A stretch of 64,000 bases of DNA, from assembly GCF_030295765.1 (NCBI RefSeq), contig NZ_AP027292.1:3782001-3846000 (forward strand), in the 5' to 3' direction. The notes under the pieces were generated by a model. The model worked only from the letters and a program-made list of their open reading frames with translations, did not search any database and was not told where the DNA came from. Shown in pieces: positions 11,130 to 18,270 of this stretch. Every line of letters starts with the position of its first letter. Positions within the stretch are counted from its first letter, which is position 1. A program made the translations under genes and the position numbers. The stretch comes from Neptuniibacter halophilus. Lineage in GTDB: Bacteria > Pseudomonadota > Gammaproteobacteria > Pseudomonadales > Balneatricaceae.

Positions 11130-12179
11130 CTAACGCAGATGCGGCCCCTGACTGAGGCCAATCTGAGTCGATATAGCTCTGGTAACACTCACACCCAACT
11201 CATCAACAATCTGCTTCCAGGGTTCTGGCTGCGGTGTGTAATCGATTAGCTTTTCGGCCTGCACCACTTCCCGGGCCACATACCCGGTACTACCCAGACC
11301 ATCAATCAGGCCCAGTTCGAGTGCTTGCTCGCCGGTCCAGACCAATCCGCTGAACAGCTTCGGATCATCTTTAATCCGATCACCACGCCCCTTGCGTACC
11401 TGATCGATAAATTGCTGATGGGTCGTATTCAGCACACTCTGCCAGAACTGCTCTTCCCCCTGATTGCTCGGTGAGAATGGATCGAGAAAGGCTTTATGCT
11501 CACCGGCAGTATAGAGCCTGCGCTCAACCCCCACCTTATCCATCAGGTCAACGAATCCAAATCCACCGGCCACGACACCAATAGACCCCACAAGGCTGGC
11601 TTTGTCGGCATAGATCGAATCCGCCGCAGCCGCAATGTAATAGGCACCTGAAGCACCGATATCCATGATCACCGCATACAACGGTTTTTCAGGGTACATT
11701 GCCCGCAAACGCTTGATCTCGTCATAGATATACCCGGCCTGCACCGGACTACCGCCGGGGCTGTTAATTCTCAGCACCACCGCCTTTGCATGGGGCGCTT
11801 CAAAGGCATCACGCAGTCCCCAGATAATATTGTCGGCGTTAGCCGGATCATCAGCACTGATGGTGCCTTTAATTTCAATCACAGCAGTATGGTCTTTCTG
11901 CGCGACATCCGGGGTCAGATCTTTGCCTATGAAGAACATTGCCAGCAGCCCGAACAGGTAGGCAAACGTCAGCAGTTTAAAGAAAACCCCCCAGCGACGC
12001 GCCCGGCGCTGCTCGACAAAAAGCCCGTTCAGGGTTTTCTCAATCAGTTTCCACTCTTTACTGCTGGCCTTGTCTTCACGGGCGTTTTCTACCGCCTGCT
12101 CAGCTTTACTCGCAGCCTTACGCGGCGCTGCCGTTTCAGAGCTGCCGTGCTCGGGCTCATTCCATGGGTTATCAGACAA
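11130..12179 (-). CDS. sppA: Signal peptide peptidase SppA, short form
   Basis: 349 residues, the single-domain (36K) SppA type of serine protease family S49, which degrades leftover signal peptides in the inner membrane. A charged cytoplasmic N-terminal segment is followed by one membrane helix (about 63-85) and the protease domain. The Ser-Lys dyad is visible as Ser177 in DIGASGAYY and Lys193 in ADKASLVGSIG. It lies 15 bases after the HAD phosphatase gene and is co-transcribed with it, the same pairing as in Pseudomonas. Confidence 0.93.
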   Translation of the reverse strand: MSDNPWNEPEHGSSETAAPRKAASKAEQAVENAREDKASSKEWKLIEKTLNGLFVEQRRARRWGVFFKLLTFAYLFGLLAMFFIGKDLTPDVAQKDHTAVIEIKGTISADDPANADNIIWGLRDAFEAPHAKAVVLRINSPGGSPVQAGYIYDEIKRLRAMYPEKPLYAVIMDIGASGAYYIAAAADSIYADKASLVGSIGVVAGGFGFVDLMDKVGVERRLYTAGEHKAFLDPFSPSNQGEEQFWQSVLNTTHQQFIDQVRKGRGDRIKDDPKLFSGLVWTGEQALELGLIDGLGSTGYVAREVVQAEKLIDYTPQPEPWKQIVDELGVSVTRAISTQIGLSQGPHLR

Positions 12180-12194
12180 AACTATCTCCTTAAA

Positions 12195-12854
12195 TCAGGC
12201 AAACACGCCCTGAGCCTGCAGCCATTGCTCCAGCTCAGGAAAGTTATCTACTTCAAGCACCGGTTTATACCCCTTAAGCCGATCAAGGTGGTGCGCACCG
12301 TAACTGACAGCGATCACATCCATCCCCGCTCTGACGCCCATCTCGAGGTCATATTCAGTATCACCGATCATAACGGCTTCGGACGCTTTGACACCGGTTT
12401 CTAAAAGAATCTCCTCAAGCATATGCGGATGTGGCTTGGAAGTCGTTTCATCAGCACAGCGGGAGGTTTCAAATACAAAAGCCAGGCCAGTATCGGCAAA
12501 CACACGATTTAATCCCTGCCGACTCTTACCGGTTGCTACCGCCATCCGCATCCCTTTGCTGTGCATACTCTCAAGACTATGGCGCGCTCCGGCAAAGAGC
12601 GGAGTCGGGGTTGTATCCTCAGCCAGATAGTAGTGGCTGTAACGCTGCCGCATCTGTTCGATCCCCTCATCTGTTACGTCGGGAATCAAAACCCGGATCG
12701 CTTCAGGTAACCCCAGACCGATGATATTACGCACCTCATCATCACCGGGCACCACAAATTCACAATCCTTCGCTGCAGACTGCATGCTGGAAACAATACG
12801 CGCCGCAGAATCGATGATTGTGCCGTCCCAGTCGAAAATTAATAGTTTATACAC
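12195..12854 (-). CDS. HAD-family phosphatase, phosphoglycolate phosphatase-like
   Basis: 219 residues. HAD motif I is DWDGT with Asp8 and Asp10, motif II is the VATGKS region, and motifs III-IV include the KPHPHML lysine and GDTEYDLEMGVRAG. It resembles the phosphoglycolate phosphatase-like gene that follows rluC in pseudomonads. The physiological substrate is not clear. It is the first gene of a two-gene unit with sppA. A single NsrR-like half site (GGAATACATCTA, about 12883-12894) lies upstream and is probably chance. Confidence 0.88.
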   Translation of the reverse strand: MYKLLIFDWDGTIIDSAARIVSSMQSAAKDCEFVVPGDDEVRNIIGLGLPEAIRVLIPDVTDEGIEQMRQRYSHYYLAEDTTPTPLFAGARHSLESMHSKGMRMAVATGKSRQGLNRVFADTGLAFVFETSRCADETTSKPHPHMLEEILLETGVKASEAVMIGDTEYDLEMGVRAGMDVIAVSYGAHHLDRLKGYKPVLEVDNFPELEQWLQAQGVFA

Positions 12855-13021
12855 TCAGATATCCTTGAGAGCCGGTTCTTCGGAATACATCTATATATAG
12901 GAGACTGACTAAAGTTCAAGGGGGAGACGCGAGGATTTGCCTGATTGGCCTTGCCTTACCAGTAGCGCATAACGTATATTTTCAGGACATTTTTCGAAGC
13001 TTTTGTAAGCCATCACGCCTC

Positions 13022-13447
13022 ATGCAACTCAGCCGATTTACAGATTACACACTCCGCGTCCTGTTTTATGTCGCGACCAATAATGACCGACTGGTAACAC
13101 TGGCTGAAATTGCCGGTTGCTATAACATCTCCGTTGAACACCTGCGTAAAGTCGTGCACGCCTTATCAAAAGGCGGCCACCTCGCCACATTCAGAGGCAA
13201 AAACGGCGGCATTCGCCTGGCAAAAGCCCCCGAGCTGATCAACATCGGTCAGGTTGTTGCGGAAGCCGAAGGTCAGGAGCCACTGATCAACTGCAGTCAG
13301 CAGATGTGCATTCTGACCGGGTTTTGCAGCCTGCAGCAGGTTCTCGGCGAAGCGCAACAGGCTTTTATGGCCGTGTTACAGCAACACACTCTGGCGGACA
13401 TGCTCAGCAATCCTAAAATCACACAGACTCTGATCAAACCTGCCTGA
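13022..13447 (+). CDS. nsrR: Nitric-oxide-sensing Rrf2 repressor NsrR
   Basis: 141 residues. Rrf2-type winged helix: MQLSRFTDYTLRVLFY at the N terminus and RGKNGGIRLAK in the wing. The three cluster cysteines are Cys91, Cys96 and Cys102, the same spacing (x4, x5) and numbering as E. coli NsrR, with Asp8 also conserved. NsrR holds a 4Fe-4S cluster that reacts with nitric oxide, lifting repression of NO-detoxifying genes. Its 3' end overlaps the convergent hemerythrin gene by 14 bases. Two NsrR-like operators lie 0.5 kb downstream, upstream of that gene. Confidence 0.92.
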   Translation: MQLSRFTDYTLRVLFYVATNNDRLVTLAEIAGCYNISVEHLRKVVHALSKGGHLATFRGKNGGIRLAKAPELINIGQVVAEAEGQEPLINCSQQMCILTGFCSLQQVLGEAQQAFMAVLQQHTLADMLSNPKITQTLIKPA

Positions 13448-13832
13448 TCGAATCTGCCAGTGCTTTACCATATTCCTGTTCCAGCCAGGGAAACAGCTCC
13501 CGCTCTTCGAAACGGACATGCTCCATAAGCCGCTGCGCAAAACACAACGCATCTGAAGCCTGTCGTGAATTCAGTATTTTCCTGAGATTGGCATGATCTT
13601 CCAGCAGCCGCTCTTTGAGGGGTTCCGCCTTATCACTCAGCAATGGTAGCAGACAGGCTTCTTCGACCTGAAAGTGCGGCTGCAATTCAGCCAGCAGCAA
13701 CTCCCGTTTCGCTGCCCAGTAATCTTCAATTTCTGCATCTGCCTGCTCACGCAGGTCATTGATTCTTTTTGCAGAAACCAAGGCCCGATGATGCTCCCGG
13801 CTCAGCGTGATTAATGCTTCATTTCGTTTCAT
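13434..13832 (-). CDS. Hemerythrin HHE-domain protein
   Basis: 132 residues from the ATG preceded by a strong GGGGGAG ribosome site. The helical HHE fold has candidate diiron ligands His14/His15, His53, Glu57/Glu58, His80, His105 and Glu109 (motifs REHHRAL, HFQVEE, EDHANL and HVRFEE). Such proteins bind O2 or NO and several are under NsrR control. Its start overlaps a 50-residue gene by 14 bases, so the two form an operon. The operator-like sites upstream (13989-14037) and the nearby nsrR imply induction by nitric oxide; the exact function is inferred. Confidence 0.85.
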   Translation of the reverse strand: MKRNEALITLSREHHRALVSAKRINDLREQADAEIEDYWAAKRELLLAELQPHFQVEEACLLPLLSDKAEPLKERLLEDHANLRKILNSRQASDALCFAQRLMEHVRFEERELFPWLEQEYGKALADSIRQV

Positions 13833-13971
13833 TAATGGCTCCCCCGATGCGCTTACCCTGTTTTGTAGCGGCCCCCACCGGCCCTTTATATCCATTTGTC
13901 TGATGACGCCGATTAACGGCCCCGGCAGTGACATCCATCCAGTTTTGATGCTGTTCTTTAAGTGTCTTCAC
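13819..13971 (-). CDS. Small 50-residue protein upstream of the hemerythrin gene
   Basis: A GTG-initiated frame of 50 residues (MKTLKEQHQNW at the start, GKRIGGAINETK at the end) with an AAAGG site seven bases before the start. It lies between the NsrR-like operators and the hemerythrin gene and overlaps the latter by 14 bases, the arrangement expected for a translationally coupled leader gene. It is basic, has no membrane segment and no cysteines. I do not recognise the family. A longer frame starting at 14037 would run through the operators and is unlikely. Confidence 0.5.
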   Translation of the reverse strand: MKTLKEQHQNWMDVTAGAVNRRHQTNGYKGPVGAATKQGKRIGGAINETK

Positions 13972-13988
13972 TTCGCGACCTTTATTTA

Positions 13989-14005
13989 ATGTATTTACAA
14001 TACAT
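13989..14005. promoter_or_regulatory. NsrR operator-like site 1
   Basis: ATGTATTTACAATACAT fits the NsrR consensus ATGYATTTnAAATRCAT at all but one of the 16 specified positions. Its centre is about 26 bases upstream of the 50-residue gene start, where a bound repressor would block the minus-strand promoter. Confidence 0.75.
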
Positions 14006-14020
14006 TTTACATATGCAAAG

Positions 14021-14037
14021 ATATATATCAAATACAT
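14021..14037. promoter_or_regulatory. NsrR operator-like site 2
   Basis: ATATATATCAAATACAT has a perfect right half (AAATACAT) and a degenerate left half (6 of 8). Its centre is 32 bases, about three helical turns, from site 1, and about 25 bases from the ATG of the forward membrane protein gene, mirroring the geometry of site 1. Confidence 0.5.
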
Positions 14038-14053
14038 TTACAGGTAATGAGCC

Positions 14054-14260
14054 ATGGTTGTCTGGAGTAATACAGAAATTGCCGTTTTCTTCGTCGTGCT
14101 GGGTATGGTGGCCTTTAAACTATGGACCGTATGGCACGTTTCAAATAAAGCCCGCGCCACTCTGGAAGGGAGGCTGATATTCATCTGGGGGATTGCAGGC
14201 ATGACGCTGTTTACCCTGGCTGCCAAAACCTATATCAGCTACCAGATGGGTATGGCCTGA
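14054..14260 (+). CDS. Small two-helix membrane protein, probably NsrR-controlled
   Basis: 68 residues with two predicted membrane helices (about 6-26 and 41-63) joined by a short basic loop. An AGG lies nine bases before the ATG. I do not recognise a named family. The gene is divergent from the hemerythrin operon and shares a 82-base intergenic region carrying two NsrR-like sites, so a role in NO response or NO-related respiration is inferred from context only. Confidence 0.65.
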   Translation: MVVWSNTEIAVFFVVLGMVAFKLWTVWHVSNKARATLEGRLIFIWGIAGMTLFTLAAKTYISYQMGMA

Positions 14261-14275
14261 ATCGAAGATATAAAA

Positions 14276-14299
14276 AAGCCCGCTGATCAATGCGGGCTT
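14276..14299. terminator. Intrinsic terminator between the small membrane gene and rraA
   Basis: Stem AAGCCCGC/GCGGGCTT with an eight-base loop. Read on the minus strand it is followed by TTTTTTATA, so it best fits the end of rraA; it may also end the forward 68-residue gene. Confidence 0.8.
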
Positions 14300-14316
14300 A
14301 TGCGGCGGCAGGGAGA

Positions 14317-14811
14317 TTACCCGGCCACTTCCAGCTTCTCAGGTGAAACCAGTACGCCATTATTATCGGCGTAGATGTAATCACCCGGACGGAAAGTGAC
14401 ACCACCAAAGGTGAGCTCTACATTAAGTTCACCCAGACCTTTCTTCTCCGTTTTCATCGGGTGACAACCCAGTGCCTGCACACCGATATCCAGATCACCG
14501 ATCGCATTCACATCACGAATGCAGCCATAGATGATAATCCCTTCCCAGCCGTTCAGGGTCGCTTTCTCTGCCAGCATATCGCCGAGCATCGCTTTACGCA
14601 TAGAGCCACCACCGTCTACAACCAGCACTTTGCCTTTACCCGGCAATGCAACCTGCTCCCTGACCAGAGAGTTATCTTCAAACGCCTTCAGGGTGACGAT
14701 CTCACCACCAAAGCGCTCACGGCCACCAAAATTACCAAACATTGGCTCTACAACCTGAACCAGCTCAGGGAACTGATCGCACAGTTCTGGCAGAAGATCT
14801 TCCACTTTCAA
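14317..14811 (-). CDS. rraA: RraA-family protein (RNase E regulator / HMG aldolase fold)
   Basis: 164 residues, close to E. coli RraA in length. Contains [33 protein letters not shown] and [12 protein letters not shown], all typical of the family. E. coli RraA binds RNase E and inhibits RNA decay; related proteins are 4-hydroxy-4-methyl-2-oxoglutarate aldolases. The Gly-Asp-Met-Leu region and R-D pair are present in both groups, so enzymatic activity cannot be excluded. Monocistronic, followed by a terminator. Confidence 0.88.
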   Translation of the reverse strand: MKVEDLLPELCDQFPELVQVVEPMFGNFGGRERFGGEIVTLKAFEDNSLVREQVALPGKGKVLVVDGGGSMRKAMLGDMLAEKATLNGWEGIIIYGCIRDVNAIGDLDIGVQALGCHPMKTEKKGLGELNVELTFGGVTFRPGDYIYADNNGVLVSPEKLEVAG

Positions 14812-14921
14812 CTCCTTAAATAAAAACTACAGCACTGATGTTCGTGCTCTATGCTATTACAGAGGGTTATGTTCGCCGATTCATTGTGCAATTGCACTAC
14901 AACTATGGCAATAAAACACTG

Positions 14922-15560
14922 ATGACTTTTACCCGCACCATTCGACCTGCATGGCTGTTGATATTACCTATAGCACTGATCATCAGTGGCTGCAGCAGCA
15001 AGCCGCAACATCATTGCGCCGCTGACAGTGATTGTGCTCCCGCACCACCCGGTCGCGCAGCACTGCTTGATCAGGCCCGGCAGCATACCGTGGTCACCAC
15101 CGCTGCCTCTGCCTCAGCGGGCCCTGACCCCGATCTGACGGCTCGTATCCGTGCCGCTCAGGTACGCTTCGCTAACCAATCCCGACCCGTTCTTCCGGCA
15201 GCATCACCTCCTCCTGAGCCAGCACCCTTAACAGATCAGGAAACGAAGCCGGCAGCGATATCACCTGCACCCTCTGCTGACACTTCGATTAATACGAGTG
15301 CCACGACTACAGAGATGAAAAATCCGGGCTACACCATCCAGATCGGTAGCTTCAAACAGCGCGAAAACCGTATCAAGCTGATCCGGCGCTTCCCGGATGA
15401 TGCCCCCCTGTATCAGTTTCGGGCAGCAGACCTGTTCGCCCTCTCCTATGGACACTTTCCGTCAGCGGTCGCAGCAGAGGAACAAGCCGGTAGCTTACGC
15501 CTTCAAGGCTATGAAGACCTGTATATCAGACCTATGCCTGTAGCGCGGGAAGCCCGGTAA
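14922..15560 (+). CDS. SPOR-domain lipoprotein
   Basis: 212 residues from the ATG placed before a lipoprotein signal: a hydrophobic core, then ISGC with the lipid cysteine at residue 24. A proline- and alanine-rich low-complexity linker (about 30-130) follows, then a SPOR-like domain at about 136-206 (YTIQIGSFKQREN, ALSYGHFPS, YIRPM). SPOR domains bind denuded peptidoglycan glycans at division sites. The protein is probably an outer-membrane lipoprotein reaching into the cell wall. It precedes modA by 73 bases, but a functional link with molybdate uptake is not evident. Confidence 0.8.
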   Translation: MTFTRTIRPAWLLILPIALIISGCSSKPQHHCAADSDCAPAPPGRAALLDQARQHTVVTTAASASAGPDPDLTARIRAAQVRFANQSRPVLPAASPPPEPAPLTDQETKPAAISPAPSADTSINTSATTTEMKNPGYTIQIGSFKQRENRIKLIRRFPDDAPLYQFRAADLFALSYGHFPSAVAAEEQAGSLRLQGYEDLYIRPMPVAREAR

Positions 15561-15633
15561 AGCTTCTTAAGCGGGCTATGCTCTGGGCAGAAAGCTTATG
15601 CTACACTGCGCGCTATTGAATCAAGGTAAACCG

Positions 15634-16395
15634 ATGAAGCTTCCCTATCATAGCGCTGTGCTGTTGAGTTTACTCTTCAGCCTGCCAGCTCCGGCAGAAC
15701 AGATCACCGTTGCTGTGGCATCCAACTTTTATGCCCCTTTGCATGCACTCGCTGAGCGCTTTCAGGCGCACACTTCGCATCAGATTAATATCGCTTCCGG
15801 ATCCTCCGGCAAGATCTTTGCCCAGATCAGCCATGGAGCCCCGTTCAGCCTGTTTTTCTCTGCCGATCAGGCAAAACCTGCCGCACTGGAGGCGAAGCAA
15901 CTGGCTGTTGCCGGAAGCCGTTTTACCTATGCGGTTGGTCGTCTGGCACTGTGGTCAAATAGCCGTGAAACGCCCGACCAGCTTAGCCAACGCCTGCAAC
16001 AACACAGCTACCGCAAGCTTGCCATAGCCAACCCGCGGCTTGCGCCCTATGGGGTTGCGGCACATCAGGTACTGGAAAATCTGCAGTTAACCGCCAGCAG
16101 CCGCCCCCACTGGGTCATGGGAGAGAACATTGCTCAGACCTTCCAGTTTGTCCGCAGCGGCAGTGCTGATCTGGGCTTTGTCGCGTTCTCACAGATACAT
16201 GACAGCCATAATCAGGGCTGGCTGATCCCCGAATCCCTGCACCAGCCGATCCGTCAGGATGCGGTCATTCTGCAACGCGCCGCCAGCAGCGAAGCTGCCC
16301 TGGCATTTGTTCGCTTTATCCAAAGCAAAGAGGGGCGGGAGATCATCCATAGCTTTGGTTATTCCACACCGCTTTCGGAGAATGCCAGCCAATGA
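15634..16395 (+). CDS. modA: Molybdate ABC transporter, periplasmic binding protein
   Basis: 253 residues with a signal peptide likely cut after LPAPA (about residue 21). The mature start EQITVAVASNFYAPL and the ASGSSGKIFAQI oxyanion-binding segment are ModA hallmarks. It captures molybdate or tungstate and delivers it to ModBC. The ATG at MKLPYH gives a proper signal peptide; the upstream frame adds only 12 unlikely residues. The stop overlaps modB by four bases. Confidence 0.94.
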   Translation: MKLPYHSAVLLSLLFSLPAPAEQITVAVASNFYAPLHALAERFQAHTSHQINIASGSSGKIFAQISHGAPFSLFFSADQAKPAALEAKQLAVAGSRFTYAVGRLALWSNSRETPDQLSQRLQQHSYRKLAIANPRLAPYGVAAHQVLENLQLTASSRPHWVMGENIAQTFQFVRSGSADLGFVAFSQIHDSHNQGWLIPESLHQPIRQDAVILQRAASSEAALAFVRFIQSKEGREIIHSFGYSTPLSENASQ

Positions 16396-17087
16396 TTTTT
16401 TCTCCCGCTGATCTGTCGGCATTATGGTTGACGCTGAAACTGGCCACCACTGTGACTGTACTTCTGCTGTTGATCGGCACCCCTATCGCCTGGTGGCTGG
16501 CAAATACCCGTTCCTGGCTGAAAGGCCCGGTTTCGGCGATCGTTGCCCTGCCTCTGGTTCTGCCGCCTACCGTTCTCGGTTTTTATCTGCTGCTGGCATT
16601 AGGGCCTGAAGGACCGGTAGGCAAAGTAACCGAAGCACTGGGGCTGGGCCTTCTGCCCTTCACGTTCTGGGGGCTGGTCATTGCGTCACTGTTTTATTCC
16701 ATGCCTTTTGTTGTGCAGCCAATTCAGAATGCACTTGAGCAACTGGGCAGACGCCCACTGGAGGTTGCAGCCACGCTTCGCGCGGGGCCGATCGACAGTT
16801 TTTTTACTGTGGTCCTGCCGCTGGCTAAGCCGGGCTTTATCAGTGCAGCGATTCTCGGCTTCGCACATACCGTTGGCGAATTTGGTGTCGTTCTGATGAT
16901 CGGCGGTAACATCCCCGGCGCTACACGGGTTGTTTCTGTACAGATCTACGACCATGTTGAAGCACTGGATTACCCTCAGGCCCACGCACTGGCGGCACTG
17001 ATGATTATTTTCTCATTTCTGGTACTACTGGCCCTGTACAGTTTCCAGCGGAATAAAGGTTCTGTGGGTATGAAATATGGCAATTAA
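16392..17087 (+). CDS. modB: Molybdate ABC transporter, permease
   Basis: 231 residues, about five membrane helices, with the binding-protein-dependent permease motif region around EVAATLRAGPIDSFFTVVLPLAKPG. It forms the inner-membrane channel of the ModABC importer. It overlaps modA by four bases and modC by 11, indicating tight coupling. Confidence 0.95.
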   Translation: MIFSPADLSALWLTLKLATTVTVLLLLIGTPIAWWLANTRSWLKGPVSAIVALPLVLPPTVLGFYLLLALGPEGPVGKVTEALGLGLLPFTFWGLVIASLFYSMPFVVQPIQNALEQLGRRPLEVAATLRAGPIDSFFTVVLPLAKPGFISAAILGFAHTVGEFGVVLMIGGNIPGATRVVSVQIYDHVEALDYPQAHALAALMIIFSFLVLLALYSFQRNKGSVGMKYGN

Positions 17088-18192
17088 TACAGAGCCTTGC
17101 AGCGCCGAGCCGATTCGTGCCCGTTTCCGGCTGGACTACACCCTGGCCCAACGTACAGGCTTTTCTCTGGATCTGGATCTGACGCTGCCAGCTCAGGGCG
17201 TAACGGCGATCTTTGGCCATTCCGGTTCAGGTAAAACCACCTTTCTTCGCTGTGTGGCTGGCTTAGAACAGCCCGACGCCGGTGAGCTCCGGGTGAATGG
17301 CCAGATCTGGCAACAGGAGCGGTTTTCGCTGGCCACTTACAAGCGTCCCCTCGGGTATGTATTTCAGGAATCGAGTCTGTTTGCGCACCTCAATGCCCGG
17401 GAAAACCTTAAATATGCGATTAAGCGCTCCGGGCAACCCTGCGACAACGAATTTTATCAGCAGGTGCTCGACATCATGGGCATTAACACAATTCTCAGTC
17501 GCTACCCGGACCAGCTCTCCGGCGGCGAGCGTCAGCGCGTTGCTATCGCCCGGGCCCTGCTTATACAGCCAAAACTTCTGCTGATGGATGAGCCATTGGC
17601 AGGACTGGATATCGCCCGGAAACTGGAAATCCTCCCCTATCTGGAGCGCCTGCGACAACACTTTGCGATCCCGATGCTATACGTCAGCCACTCCATTGAT
17701 GAGGTCACCCGGCTGGCCGATTATACGGTTGTTCTGGAGCAGGGCCGGGTCATCGCAGAGGGCCGCACAACTGAGGTATTTTCCCGTATTGACCTGCCGA
17801 TCCGCTTTGAGCAGGATGCCGGTGCGGTGATTCCGGGAACGCTGGTTGAGCGGGATGAGCAGTGGAAGCTGATTCGAATGCGCTTCAGCGGCGGGGAATT
17901 ATGGTTGCGTGACAGCGGTACCCCGTTGGGTGATGAGATACGGGTGAGAATACTGGCAAGGGATATCAGTCTGGCACTGACGCCTCAGGAGGATATCAGC
18001 ATTCAGAATCGCCTGCCGGTTGAGATAGTCGAGATCGCCCCGGATCAGGATGAAGCCATGACCATGGTCCGGCTTAAAGCGGGTAATGAATATCTGATCG
18101 CCCGCATCACACGCCGTGCAGCAGCCCAACTGAATCTGGCTCCGGGTAAGCAGATCTGGGCACAGATTAAGTCTGTCGCGATTGTGGCGTAA
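17077..18192 (+). CDS. modC: Molybdate ABC transporter, ATPase
   Basis: 371 residues. Walker A GHSGSGKT at 47-54, ABC signature LSGGERQ at 147-153, Walker B LLLMDEP at about 167-173 and an H-loop SHS segment near 205. The C-terminal third carries a mop/TOBE-type molybdate-binding domain (about 300-368), normal for ModC. It hydrolyses ATP to drive uptake. No modE regulator is adjacent and no clear ModE box was seen upstream of modA. Confidence 0.95.
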   Translation: MAINTEPCSAEPIRARFRLDYTLAQRTGFSLDLDLTLPAQGVTAIFGHSGSGKTTFLRCVAGLEQPDAGELRVNGQIWQQERFSLATYKRPLGYVFQESSLFAHLNARENLKYAIKRSGQPCDNEFYQQVLDIMGINTILSRYPDQLSGGERQRVAIARALLIQPKLLLMDEPLAGLDIARKLEILPYLERLRQHFAIPMLYVSHSIDEVTRLADYTVVLEQGRVIAEGRTTEVFSRIDLPIRFEQDAGAVIPGTLVERDEQWKLIRMRFSGGELWLRDSGTPLGDEIRVRILARDISLALTPQEDISIQNRLPVEIVEIAPDQDEAMTMVRLKAGNEYLIARITRRAAAQLNLAPGKQIWAQIKSVAIVA

Positions 18193-18231
18193 GCGCGTTA
18201 CTGCGCGCGCCGTATTCCGATCGGCGGATAA

Positions 18232-18270
18232 CGGGCGGAATATCAGATTCCGCCCGATGTTTTTATTTTT
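18232..18270 (+). terminator. Intrinsic terminator after modABC
   Basis: Stem CGGGCGGAAT/ATTCCGCCCG, five-base loop, followed by GATGTTTTTATTTTT. The T-tract overlaps the stop region of the convergent ydiJ-like gene. Confidence 0.85.

Noticed and set aside
12883..12894. NsrR-like half site upstream of the HAD phosphatase gene
   Set aside because: Only one half matches and no partner half is at the right distance; probably chance.
15561..15633. ModE operator upstream of modA
   Set aside because: No palindrome resembling the ModE box was found in the short gap.
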